Below, piece after piece: positions 30,729 through 40,465 of a stretch of 64,000 bases of DNA. Position 1 is the first letter of the stretch. Each line of letters begins with the position of its first letter. Both the position numbers and the translations under genes were made by a program. Origin of the DNA: Stentor coeruleus (lineage: Eukaryota; Ciliophora; Heterotrichea; Heterotrichida; Stentoridae). Under the pieces are notes generated by a model. That model was not told where the DNA came from and did no database searches. It worked only from the letters and a program-made list of their open reading frames with translations. The DNA lies in contig MPUH01000035.1 in NCBI GenBank assembly GCA_001970955.1, forward strand, positions 1-64,000, read 5' to 3'.

Positions 30729-31992
30729 TTTATTATAATTGTGATGATTGATTTGATTTTGTAATGGCTAATAGGTTCGAAGGCTAGAAGATTTTGATTT
30801 GGAAGATGATAGTTTTTTGATGATTTGAAAAAAAAATTTGTTTTAGAGGTGGATGAATATATTAGGGTTAAGATTTATTACTTAAGAGTTTGGGTATAAA
30901 AAGAATGAAAAGTTTGGATTCTGTTCTTATCATAACTATTTACTGTACAAAAGATTATATTTCTCATAAAATATTTATAGGTAAATAGTCACTTTATAAA
31001 ATAATCAAAGACGGGAATTACACTTTAAAGTTTTTGATTATAAAATTAAAGATTGAGCATTATTATATATAGCATAAAAATTTAGTGCATACCTTCTCTG
31101 ATAAAATTATTCATATTATAAAAGTGGGGATTGATTGAAGATGGTAAACCAGAGAAACTGTAGCAAAATGGATATTCTTTTTACAGAAAATATGTATTCA
31201 AAATTAGCCTGTGCTTTTTATTTAATTCATTAAAATTACAGTTGAAATTGGGGTTTTCAAGTATGATAGTTTGAAAATGCAGAATTATTAATTTGATAGA
31301 AGAATAGATTTATGTCAAAATATAAATAAAATAAGCTATAGAAGTAATAAAATGAGTATAACTTTCTAATTGATAACCTATACAATAAATGAAGTCTAAT
31401 TAAAAGCGATTTATTAAGATTTAGGATTATCATTAGTTATAAAAATAGTGTTTAGGCATAGATTCGGTGTAAATTTTTATTTTTAATTTATAAAATTATG
31501 CCTTGCTGCAAATACATAATAAATAAACCAATCATAGCAAATAAAAAAATGATTAATATCAAATAGCCTTAGCCTAACAAAACCATCTAGAATTTTACAT
31601 GCAAATCTTATAAAAATAAATAGGCTCTTTAATTTATATCTAAACTTCCTAAAAAATTCCATATTACACTTATCTTAAATCACATTTATAATCATACTCC
31701 AGTTCCCATAAAATAAAATATAAGCAAATCATAAATAGTTCCCACATAAAATCTTCTTGCATACATACTTTTCTCTTTTTTTTTCACATTGTTATTTCTT
31801 AAACAAAATCTTATGTTCTATTAAAATATAATTTGTTTCAGAAATGCTTATCTATCCTAATCGCATCTTATATGCAATAAAGACTTTTCAATTCAATAAC
31901 AACTCAATACCTTAAGTTTAAATTTTATTAAAAAATAAAGCTAGTTTCCTAAAATAAAAATCCTCATAATAATAATCTCATCCATAATCTAA
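30729..31992. other. AT-rich intergenic region
   Basis: About 1.26 kb between divergent genes (4EHP and a small coiled-coil protein). I see nothing beyond AT-rich sequence. A GGTTCGAAGGC word near 30768 resembles a tRNA B box but no cloverleaf can be drawn around it. Confidence 0.5.
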
Positions 31993-32505
31993 ATGGAAAT
32001 TCAAAGCAAAGTCTCAAATTTACCCGTTATTCAAGATACTCACAATATCCCTTATTGCTTTCCCCAAAAGCCTACAATAAGGTCAATTCTGTCAAGCCCA
32101 AAATCCCAAAATACTAATGAAAAAAGCATGATCGAAGAAGAAACAACGTATTTTACAAAGAAAGTTTTCACAACACTTGATAGTGATGTTTCTGAGGACT
32201 ATAAAAAAAAACTCGCATTTCAAGATTATTCACAAGATGTTCTTGGAAGTTTATCTTTAGATATGGAATATCGCAGCCAGACTGTAATGTTAGAAGATGC
32301 AACAGAAGTTGTTAATACTATGGTTAGAATGAAATCACAAATTAGCATACTTTCTACTAGATTGATAAAATATAAAGATGTTATTCGAAGCCTTGAGAAT
32401 GAGAATAATGCACTTCGTCATCGGAAAATAGATTTAAAAGACAGAATTAAGAATAAAATTGAGATGATGAATCGGAATAAATCATGTTTTAAGTGGTGCA
32501 TTTAA
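31993..32505 (+). CDS. Small unrecognised protein with C-terminal coiled coil
   Basis: Predicted 170 aa. Residues 1-60 are polar and Ser/Pro-rich; about 75-165 are helical with heptad character (MVRMKSQISILSTRLIKY, then KDVIRSLENENNALRHRK). The protein ends in SCFKWCI, a cysteine-rich tail whose CWCI-like end could be modified but does not match a clean CaaX box (it reads K-W-C-I). The start ATG follows an AATCTAA context typical of the other AT-rich leaders here. No family recognised. It stands alone between two AT-rich spacers. Confidence 0.6.
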   Translation: MEIQSKVSNLPVIQDTHNIPYCFPQKPTIRSILSSPKSQNTNEKSMIEEETTYFTKKVFTTLDSDVSEDYKKKLAFQDYSQDVLGSLSLDMEYRSQTVMLEDATEVVNTMVRMKSQISILSTRLIKYKDVIRSLENENNALRHRKIDLKDRIKNKIEMMNRNKSCFKWCI

Positions 32506-33130
32506 ATAACATTTAAGATAGGTAGTAATTTATAAATGTTTAAGAGTAATTCAAATATAATAAAGGATTGCGGATATTTGACTGTGTTAAAAGAGACTCT
32601 GGAAATCTATTATGTATTGTTCCAAATGAAAAATTACTATTGAAGTGACTATAAAAAATATTTATCCAGGTACATTCATAATTTCAGATAGTTTGAAAAT
32701 ATACAAATATATTGATAAGATTGATTATTGAATCTATATTCGTGAAATAATCATTCATCAAAATAGCTTGTTTCATCCATTTTATAATATAACTCATACT
32801 CAATCATTGAATAACTCTGGTTGAGAATTAAGCACAAACTTCGAAATCAATATGAAACATCAAGAAATTTTTCCAATCATATTTAAACGAATTTATGTAG
32901 AGAAAAATATTTAAAGTACCTCCTTATTTGAATTATATACTAAGTATACTTTACCATAATTTATTATAATTTAATGACTAATCAATCTCAATTAAAATCC
33001 TAAAGCATGCCTAAAAAATACCTTTAATAAATATATCAAAGCATATCACACATTTTAAAACTTTACCCAATCAATCTTAGGCCTAAATTCTGATCTGTTT
33101 ATGAAAATTTATGGTTCATACTTATATAAA
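32506..33130. other. AT-rich intergenic region
   Basis: About 620 bp between two plus-strand genes. No supported frame, repeat or RNA. An in-frame ATG at 33101, ten codons before the start I chose for the downstream gene, lies at its end. Confidence 0.5.
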
Positions 33131-34306
33131 ATGGAAGAAAATAAAGAGGACGTCGTGACTCCATTCAGCATTGAAAGTGGCGAAACAGGTGTTGACTACG
33201 AAAAGCTGGTGGCAAAGTTCGGCTGCGAGTTTGTAAAACCCGAGCATGTCCAACAAATTGAAGAGCTTACCGGGCAAAAACCCCACCACTTACTAAGACG
33301 AGGTATTTATTTCGCTCATAGAGACCTCGATGTAATTCTTTCAACCTTCCGCAACAGAAAACCATTTTACCTCTATACCGGACGTGGTCCAAGCTCAGCA
33401 GCTTTACATGTCGGCCATATGGTTCCATTCATAATCAACAAATGGCTCCAAGATGCTTTCAATGTCCCAATGATCATCCAAATCACAGATGACGAAAAAT
33501 ATCTTTACAGACCTGAACTCTCATATGAAGATGTGCAAAAATATGCAAAAGAAAATATTAGAGACATTATCGCATGTGGCTTCGATATCAACAAGACATT
33601 TATTTTCACAGACAGTTCTTATATCCACCGACTCTATCCAAACTTCATTAAAATGCAAAAACATATTACTTTAAATCAAATACAAGGATGCTTCGGATTT
33701 AATGGTACTGATAATATTGGTAAATGGGCTTATCCACCTTTACAAGCTGTGCCTGCTTTTTCTAACTCTTTTCCTGAGATTTTTGGTAATAGAAACATTC
33801 CTTGTTTGATCCCTGAAGCTATAGATCAAGACCCTTATTTCAGAATGACTAGAGATGTTGCACCTAGAATTGGGTATTTGAAGCCTGCAGTTTTACATGC
33901 AAAATTCTTCCCAGCATTACAAGGACTTAATACTAAGATGTCGGCAAGTGATGCGAATAGTGCTATTTATATGGATGATACTCCTGAAGTTATTGCTAAG
34001 AAAATTACTAGTTATGCGTTTTCTGGAGGTGGGAGAAGTCTTAAGGAACATAGGGAAAAAGGAGCGAACTTGGCTGTTGATGTGCCTTTTCAATATTTGA
34101 CGTTTTTCATGGAAGATGATGCTAGGCTGGAAGAAATAAGAGTTAAGTATGGAAGTGGGGAAATGCTGACAAAAGAGATCAAAGCTGATACTATCCGTAT
34201 TGTCACTGAATTTGTTTTAGAACACCAGCGCCGGAGAAGTCTAGTCACTGATGAGATGATAGAAGCTTTTATGACGCCACGTCCTCTATTAGTTAATAAC
34301 CTTTAG
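33131..34306 (+). CDS. Tryptophanyl-tRNA synthetase, eukaryotic cytosolic type
   Basis: Predicted 391 aa. Class I synthetase motifs are clear: ALHVGH (91-96, the HIGH equivalent) and KMSAS (269-273, the KMSKS equivalent). The context PFYLYTGRGPSSAALHVGHM and the LLRRGIYFAHRDLD region are typical of eukaryotic/archaeal WARS. It lacks the N-terminal WHEP domain found in animals. It catalyses charging of tRNA-Trp in the cytosol. I start at MEENKED, since this ATG has an A-rich leader and the extra ten residues from the ATG at 33101 (MKIYGSYLYK) match nothing in the family. Confidence 0.95.
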   Translation: MEENKEDVVTPFSIESGETGVDYEKLVAKFGCEFVKPEHVQQIEELTGQKPHHLLRRGIYFAHRDLDVILSTFRNRKPFYLYTGRGPSSAALHVGHMVPFIINKWLQDAFNVPMIIQITDDEKYLYRPELSYEDVQKYAKENIRDIIACGFDINKTFIFTDSSYIHRLYPNFIKMQKHITLNQIQGCFGFNGTDNIGKWAYPPLQAVPAFSNSFPEIFGNRNIPCLIPEAIDQDPYFRMTRDVAPRIGYLKPAVLHAKFFPALQGLNTKMSASDANSAIYMDDTPEVIAKKITSYAFSGGGRSLKEHREKGANLAVDVPFQYLTFFMEDDARLEEIRVKYGSGEMLTKEIKADTIRIVTEFVLEHQRRRSLVTDEMIEAFMTPRPLLVNNL

Positions 34307-34494
34307 TTTATAGAAAACTCTAGAACATTTAAAAAAATAATAAAAAAGCATATTTGCTATATAAACATGATAATAATACACAAAAAACAACTATCAATAA
34401 GCGAAAAGCCCAAAAATTTGAAATACAGGGATATAAATAGTAAAGATTGTAAAGGAAAGATATTGTAGGAGAGGAAAATGAGGTAAATAAATAA

Positions 34495-35901
34495 ATGGAA
34501 GAACTCAAAGTTACTGGTGGGGATTTCGTCACAGAAAAAAAAGGCAAGCTGCGTGATAACTATCGCATAGGCAATAAACTAGGTGATGGAGCATTTGGCA
34601 GTGTGCGTAAAATTACTCATAGAGTGACTGGCGAAATACGTGCTGTAAAGACAATCCATAAGAAAAACCTCCGTAGTGAAGAAGAACGCCAAACTTTTTT
34701 CAATGAAGTCTCTGTACTACGAGCTTTAGACCATCCTAACGTCCTTAAACTTTACGAATACTATCAAGACGAAAAAAATTACTACCTAATCACCGAACTG
34801 TGCAGTGGAGGTGAATTATTTGACCGGATTATCAGTCATGGATCCTTCTCAGAAGCAATGGCCGCAAACTACATGAAACAAATTCTCTCAGTGATTGCAT
34901 ATGCACATGATCGTAATATTGTTCATCGTGATCTTAAGCCTGAAAATTTCTTATTAGACACTACAGCTGAAGATGCTAACCTTAAAGTTATTGACTTTGG
35001 CACAGCACAATTTTTCACTCCAGGTGTTAAAATGACAGCTAAATTTGGTACACCATATTATATAGCCCCAGAAGTATTAAAATGTAGTTATGATGAACGT
35101 TGTGATGTATGGAGTGCTGGAGTTAATATGTATGTGTTACTATGTGGCTATCCACCTTTTGGGGGATCAAATGATGATCAGATTCTTAAAAAAATATCTA
35201 TTGGGAGGTTTTCTTTCCCATCACCAGAATGGGATTTTATAAGCTCTGAGGCTAAAGATTTGATAACAAAGATGCTAGCTTTTGATTATACAAGAAGGAT
35301 GTCTGCAAGAGAGGCACTCCAACACCCTTGGCTTAATAATGCTAGTAATGCTCCTATTGATAGTTCCACAGCAAAAAGCATTTTTACTAATCTGACAAGT
35401 TTCCATTCTGAACAAAAGCTTCAGAAAGCTACTTATGCGTTTATTGCCTCACAGTTAGCTACTAAAAAGGAACGTGAAGAAATGCTTGATCTATTTAAAT
35501 CTTTAGATACTGATAATTCAGGAACTTTGTCAAGAGAGGAACTTTTAAGAGGCTTTCATAATCTTTATGCTAATGAAATTGAAGACATTGATGCTGAAGT
35601 TGATAAGATTATGAGACAAGTTGACACTGACAAATCAGGAGAAATTGATTATTCAGAATTTGTTGCAGCATCTATGAATAGGACGAAACTGCTATCTAAA
35701 GAAAGACTTGAAGCTGCGTTTAAAGCTTTTGATGTTGATGGTAGTGGAACTATTACAGCTGATGAACTTAAATCAATGCTTGGGAAATATCATGCTTATG
35801 ATGATGAGATGTGGACGAATATTATTAGAGAAGTGGATCAGAATGGAGATGGGGTTATTGATTTGAGAGAATTCAGTGAGATGATGCTGAAATTCACTTA
35901 G
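34495..35901 (+). CDS. Calcium-dependent protein kinase (CDPK)
   Basis: Predicted 468 aa. The Ser/Thr kinase domain is at about 22-285: glycine loop GDGAFGSV, VAIK-type lysine in RAVKTI, catalytic HRDLKPEN (Asp146) and DFG (Asp167), APE in IAPEVL. A junction helix follows, then four EF-hands, all with canonical loops (DTDNSGTLSREE, DTDKSGEIDYSE, DVDGSGTITADE, DQNGDGVIDLRE). This is the standard plant/alveolate CDPK arrangement, activated directly by Ca2+. There is no Gly at position 2 (MEEL), so no N-myristoylation. It is 188 bp downstream of the Trp-RS gene. Confidence 0.96.
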   Translation: MEELKVTGGDFVTEKKGKLRDNYRIGNKLGDGAFGSVRKITHRVTGEIRAVKTIHKKNLRSEEERQTFFNEVSVLRALDHPNVLKLYEYYQDEKNYYLITELCSGGELFDRIISHGSFSEAMAANYMKQILSVIAYAHDRNIVHRDLKPENFLLDTTAEDANLKVIDFGTAQFFTPGVKMTAKFGTPYYIAPEVLKCSYDERCDVWSAGVNMYVLLCGYPPFGGSNDDQILKKISIGRFSFPSPEWDFISSEAKDLITKMLAFDYTRRMSAREALQHPWLNNASNAPIDSSTAKSIFTNLTSFHSEQKLQKATYAFIASQLATKKEREEMLDLFKSLDTDNSGTLSREELLRGFHNLYANEIEDIDAEVDKIMRQVDTDKSGEIDYSEFVAASMNRTKLLSKERLEAAFKAFDVDGSGTITADELKSMLGKYHAYDDEMWTNIIREVDQNGDGVIDLREFSEMMLKFT

Positions 35902-36632
35902 TTAGATAAGTAAAGTTAAATTTGCGAGAAAATTATAGAAGGTATATGAGAGGGATATTTAATTATATATAGAAATAGAATAGGTATTGCAAAGATATTA
36001 AAAGAGGTTTAAGAGTTATGAGGAGAAATTTTGTTATGAGATAATATAAATGCTACATTATGAAATTATAAACTGGGTATTTGTTTATTAGAAATTGATA
36101 ATAAACACTGAATACAAAATTTAAAAGCTATAAATGTTAATTTAGAATAATTATTATAATAATTAGTAGATTAAAAGTGAATTTAATATGATAGAAGAAT
36201 GCCCTGAATATGAAAGAGAAACTCTTATTAATAGATTCTACAAAATCAAAACCAACATTTATCAAACATAAAATTCATAAATGTAGTTTTATACAGCTAT
36301 CACTTTGAAGAAAAAATCAAAAATCTAAGCAATGAAGATATAAAAAGGTAGACACAACAATTAAAGATTTTGTTCACAAAATTTACTCAAAAAGAATTAA
36401 ACAATTGCTGCCTAGATAAAAACTTATAATGGTTCATCATAAAGATAAGCGATAGCCTAATCATAATTGTGATTAGCTATGTAAGCTAAATTAAACTAAA
36501 AAGCATTTTAAGAATGTATGCTAGAAAGTTATTAGCAAAATAATATGCATTAAAGGTTATGTAAAGATGTTATAAGGACTTGAGTGAAACATTTTTATTA
36601 TAAAGTTAATATTCTGTTATGAAATAATATAA
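35902..36632. other. AT-rich intergenic region
   Basis: About 730 bp. A short ATG frame at 36188-36274 (28 codons, MIEECPEYERETLINRFYK...) looks protein-like but has no support, and no GT-AG micro-intron extends it. Otherwise nothing is seen. Confidence 0.4.
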
Positions 36633-36866
36633 ATGTTTCCAATATTTGTAAAGACTCTTACAGGAGAAACTCTTACAATTGATGTTTGTGCCGATTATGA
36701 TGTAGAATATATAAAAGAAGTTATTGAAGAAAAACTAGGTATATTTGTTGAACAGCAAAGATTGATATGGGCTGGCAGAGAAATTTTCTACGGAACAATA
36801 TGCTCTCAAAATATTGCAAAAGAAAGCACTTTACATGTTATATTTAGATTTAGAGGAGGAGATTAA
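36633..36866 (+). CDS. Divergent ubiquitin with one-residue C-terminal extension
   Basis: Predicted 77 aa that aligns along the whole of ubiquitin, with one extra residue near the N-terminus and one missing in the loop before NIAKESTLH. Kept: the core IFVKTLTG, QQRLI, KESTLH and FRGG, followed by one Asp that a deubiquitinase would need to remove. Lysines equivalent to K6, K27, K33 and K63 are present. K11 is Glu, K29 is Val and K48 is Arg (WAGRE). The Leu8/Ile44/Val70 patch is conserved as Leu, Ile and Ile. It is a single unit, not a polyubiquitin or ribosomal fusion. Confidence 0.8.
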   Translation: MFPIFVKTLTGETLTIDVCADYDVEYIKEVIEEKLGIFVEQQRLIWAGREIFYGTICSQNIAKESTLHVIFRFRGGD

Positions 36867-37011
36867 TAAACAATAAATAATCATACGCAAACTTATAATA
36901 TTTTAACTTTATATATCATAAATAATCGCTATTTAAAACTTCTTTCATAAGCAATTTATTGATATTAAAAACTAATTATTATAGATACTTTATATCATAT
37001 TAAAAATTATA

Positions 37012-37950
37012 TTATTTAAAAGATTTTTTGCTTTGTTGGGTCTGCTTGATTAATCTTTTAAGTTCGTCCAGATTCTTAATTTTCCCTCTATTTGGAGATG
37101 AGTTATTTTGTCTTTTCTCACATTCATTTCTGACTGGACTTGATGACCTTCTAGCTGTATTTCTTGAGGAAGCACGTTGAGGTGATTGAAATACAAAATG
37201 CTCATCTGTATTTTTCGCACTCATACTCAAATTAGCTAATTTTTTCATATTATCAATGTGAGTTTGGGATAATTTCCTTCTACTAGTATTTCCCCTTACA
37301 TGATCTTCCACCATATAAGTTTCATTAGGTTCTTCTCTAAACCTCACATTAAATGTCTGAGCCTTTCTAAGCATATTTTGGCTTTGATTTATACTCCCTT
37401 CTAGATCCTTTTCAGTACAATCAAAAGTTTTATATGGCATCTCTTCATCTTTATAATAAAAACCTTTAGTTTTACTCTCTAAAAGCTCTGTGATTTCTTT
37501 ATTTATTTTGTTTAGTCTTTTAATTTCTTCTAAGGCTTGATACTTTTCATTTGTGACTTCTAAGATTTTGTTTTCCATCTGGAAAAGTATGTGGTTTAGC
37601 CTTTCAATTTCCCCTTCAAGAATTTTTGTCTGCCCTGTTAAATCGTAATTCCGCTCAGTTAAAGTTTTGTTTTCCATGAAAATTTGAACGTTTTCAGAGT
37701 GTAATCGTTTGACTTCTTCTGATAATTGATACTCAGAAGTTGTTATGTCTTCAGCTTTTATAGCTATTTGTTTAAAATAGTCGCAGTCATCTTGGCTTTC
37801 TTTGAGACTTTGCTCAAAGGTTAACTTATCTTTTTCTAGGTGTTGGATTTGCTCAGCTAAAATTTGGTTTTCACGTTGTAGGCGAACTCGCTCTGATCCT
37901 TTACGGAGGTTGGAAAGTCGGCTTATTTTCCCTATGCTAGATTGAGACAT
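37012..37950 (-). CDS. Coiled-coil protein, unrecognised
   Basis: Predicted 312 aa. About 15-165 is a continuous parallel-type coiled coil (LRKGSERVRLQRENQILAEQ; VTNEKYQALEEIKRLNKINK). The C-terminal 100 residues are basic, Ser/Arg/Asn-rich and probably disordered (SSRNTARRSSSPVRNE). No signal peptide or membrane segment. A structural role in the cortex or basal body is plausible from composition, but there is no family match. Confidence 0.6.
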   Translation of the reverse strand: MSQSSIGKISRLSNLRKGSERVRLQRENQILAEQIQHLEKDKLTFEQSLKESQDDCDYFKQIAIKAEDITTSEYQLSEEVKRLHSENVQIFMENKTLTERNYDLTGQTKILEGEIERLNHILFQMENKILEVTNEKYQALEEIKRLNKINKEITELLESKTKGFYYKDEEMPYKTFDCTEKDLEGSINQSQNMLRKAQTFNVRFREEPNETYMVEDHVRGNTSRRKLSQTHIDNMKKLANLSMSAKNTDEHFVFQSPQRASSRNTARRSSSPVRNECEKRQNNSSPNRGKIKNLDELKRLIKQTQQSKKSFK

Positions 37951-38311
37951 TATATATTAAATTAACTTTTGTGCTTTTAAATTACTATATATTTATAAGA
38001 TAGCCTCATTTGTTAATTTATACTTAAATTTTACATCAATAGCGAATCATCAAGACTATCAGAGATATGGTGAAGGCTCCCAGTTCACCTTTTGTCGTGT
38101 CGTCTAGTGGGTACTGTGATTATTTCAATAAATTATATCATTTATAAATTATGATTCTATACCAATTATTGAGATTATGATTTTATACAATATTTCTAAA
38201 AAATATATGCGTATATTTGTATATCCAAATTTTATCTATAATCATTTGAATCAATATCTTATGCTACAATATTTTTTTAGACTCCATTCAAAAAATTATA
38301 CTATCCAAACC
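37951..38311. other. Intergenic region with a GC-richer island
   Basis: About 360 bp between two minus-strand genes. Bases 38041-38120 are much less AT-rich than their surroundings. They contain a perfect 6-bp hairpin GGTGAA/TTCACC (38069-38089) and, directly after, TCGTGTCGTCTAGTGGGTA, which resembles the 5' end and A box of a tRNA. No matching 3' half is present. A small non-coding RNA is possible, not shown. Confidence 0.35.
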
Positions 38312-40465
38312 TTACATAACGATAATCTTATTCTTATCTAACCCATTTTTCACTAAAAAGTCAGCATAATGTCTATTATACCCAGAAGGTCCACATATCC
38401 ACGCTCCAGTAACTTCCTTTTTCATAGTCTCAACTATAATATCTGACAAAAATTCCTTATCCTTACTTTCATCTGTAATAATATAAACCTTCAGCCATTT
38501 TTCTCCAACTTCCTGCATTTTCTCTAAAATATCCAACGCAAAACCATCTTTCCTCGTTTTAAAGCTAACAAACATAGTCAAGAAAAAATCACTTTTCTCA
38601 GGCAGATTTTTCCAAGCAATATACACAAGGTCAAGAAATGGTACAAGCCCAGTACCTCCAGCAAAAGCTAAATAATTACCTTCAAAGCTTTTTAAAAGCA
38701 GTCCAGGACCGAGTGGCCCTTTAAATATTATCTTATCCCCAGTACTTAAATTGTTTAAATAATTTGTCATTAGGCCTCCAGGATATACTTTAAAAATAAG
38801 CTTAATAAGTCCATCTTCAATATTTTCTAAGTGATTAGCTATTCCAAGCTCATAAGCCCATTTGTTTATATCTACAAAAATACTACTATAGTATCTTCTT
38901 ATCACATTTTTGAATTTGGTTTTGTAGCAGACCATAAAATGTTTGCCTATCCAAAGAAGGTTACTGCAAGAATTAGACATTTTAAAATTATTTGATTTGA
39001 AATATGATAGAAATGTATGATCGTTTAAAGCCTTTTGGAATAAAAGCATGAATTTCATTAAGTGTTGTGGTTTTTCTTTAATAGGGAGCATATATTTTCT
39101 TGGGTATTTAATTTTCCCTATTGCTAGGTTAGATAAGTAAGAAAATGCTTTTAGAGAATGGGTATATGGAAGTAAATTACCTCCATAACTACTGCAGCCA
39201 ACCATATACTTTCCTACATCTTCCCCATAGCAATCTGAAATCATAAAACTCCCTCCTGGATGGCTTAAACAAAAATGCCCAACATCCAGCACAAGGTCAT
39301 CATAAAACATGAGTTTTTTACCTTCTCTAACCATAGACATAACCTTCATATGACTCATTTTCTTATATTTATCCGGGATCTCATTTTTTGTACAACTGAT
39401 TTTTGAAACTAATGGATTCCTTCTTCCATTTCTCACAAATATTTGGTAGCATTCAAATACAAAAAAAATCACCCCAGCTAAAGCAAATCCAAGAATCATT
39501 AAAGCTTTACTTGTACGGCCACCATATAAAACCCAACCTTTCCAACAGTTTATAAGCCCACAAATCAATAAAGTATAGCCAACAATTTTGTGTGCGCGGG
39601 TAATCAAAGTCATTGCATGAACATTTTTTGTAAAAATCTTAAAATACGATGTTAAAAAACCAAAAACACACTCTCCTATAACTAAAGATGACATAACCAT
39701 TCCAAGTCGAGAATGAACATTTGTATCTTTTGTAATATCTTTTGTGTTATAACCGTCATCTTTATAAATTTCAGATGAACTAATTATTGTAATCAAAGAT
39801 GCTGCAAGGAGAAAAATCATATGTATATAAAACCACCAAGCTGTATATTTAAAATACCTGCACACAAAAATTCCAATAACAGCAAGTGCACCCCAAGCTA
39901 CCGACATAGCTATTCCATGATCCTCTTTCGATCCATTTGAAGACTTAAAAAAAACTGTTGCTGAAGATGATGCCCAAACAAAACCTGCACTCCCATAATC
40001 ACTATGTTCTGTCCATCCACCTCTATTATCCCTATAACCCCAGCAAATATTCCCTTTTGCATCAGGATTAATTATTTGATCAAAATTATCTCCTGTTGAT
40101 AGTTTTCTCCTAAATGTTACGTCAATATACCCTGACAAATCAACTCCACCATAATCATAAAAAATATCATTAGTACCACCTTCGTTTTTATCTGATTTTG
40201 GAGTGTCATGGCTTCTAGCCCAATAGTCTGTTAAAGTTACACTATTACCATCTGTTATTGCAGCAAACATGTCACAGTTAGTCATAGTTGATCTTAGTCC
40301 TATTGAACAATAGCCAAGTTTGATTTTACATTGTAAGCGAATTTGTATCCAGATTGAGTCTTCAATTGTCCAACTCATTGTTATTATTGAATTTATTGGT
40401 TGAGTTATGGTTTCTATTGAGCTGGAAATTTGGATGAGAGGAATAAATAAGAGTAAGGAATTCAT
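38312..40465 (-). CDS. DOMON - cytochrome b561 - cytochrome b5-like - flavin reductase fusion
   Basis: Predicted 717 aa, four modules in one frame. Signal peptide at about 1-17 (MNSLLLFIPLIQISSS). A DOMON domain follows (about 25-160; GYCSIGLRSTMTNCDMFAA). A cytochrome b561-type membrane core spans about 180-345, five or six helices with candidate haem histidines (NVHSRLGM, HAMTLITRAHKIVG). A cytochrome b5-like domain (about 370-445) has the HPGG motif near residue 400. A ferredoxin-NADP/cytochrome b5 reductase domain follows (about 470-717): VYPGGLMTNYL for flavin, FAGGTGLVP and CGPSG for nucleotide. This predicts electron flow from NAD(P)H on the cytosolic side across the membrane to a luminal or extracellular DOMON haem: a ferric or ascorbate-linked reductase. 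Confidence 0.85.
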   Translation of the reverse strand: MNSLLLFIPLIQISSSIETITQPINSIITMSWTIEDSIWIQIRLQCKIKLGYCSIGLRSTMTNCDMFAAITDGNSVTLTDYWARSHDTPKSDKNEGGTNDIFYDYGGVDLSGYIDVTFRRKLSTGDNFDQIINPDAKGNICWGYRDNRGGWTEHSDYGSAGFVWASSSATVFFKSSNGSKEDHGIAMSVAWGALAVIGIFVCRYFKYTAWWFYIHMIFLLAASLITIISSSEIYKDDGYNTKDITKDTNVHSRLGMVMSSLVIGECVFGFLTSYFKIFTKNVHAMTLITRAHKIVGYTLLICGLINCWKGWVLYGGRTSKALMILGFALAGVIFFVFECYQIFVRNGRRNPLVSKISCTKNEIPDKYKKMSHMKVMSMVREGKKLMFYDDLVLDVGHFCLSHPGGSFMISDCYGEDVGKYMVGCSSYGGNLLPYTHSLKAFSYLSNLAIGKIKYPRKYMLPIKEKPQHLMKFMLLFQKALNDHTFLSYFKSNNFKMSNSCSNLLWIGKHFMVCYKTKFKNVIRRYYSSIFVDINKWAYELGIANHLENIEDGLIKLIFKVYPGGLMTNYLNNLSTGDKIIFKGPLGPGLLLKSFEGNYLAFAGGTGLVPFLDLVYIAWKNLPEKSDFFLTMFVSFKTRKDGFALDILEKMQEVGEKWLKVYIITDESKDKEFLSDIIVETMKKEVTGAWICGPSGYNRHYADFLVKNGLDKNKIIVM

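Noticed and set aside
30760-30785. tRNA B box-like GGTTCGAAGGC
   Set aside because: No acceptor, D or anticodon arm can be drawn around it.
38093-38165. A tRNA gene starting at the A box-like sequence
   Set aside because: The following 50 bases are AT-rich with no anticodon stem, T arm or matching acceptor strand.
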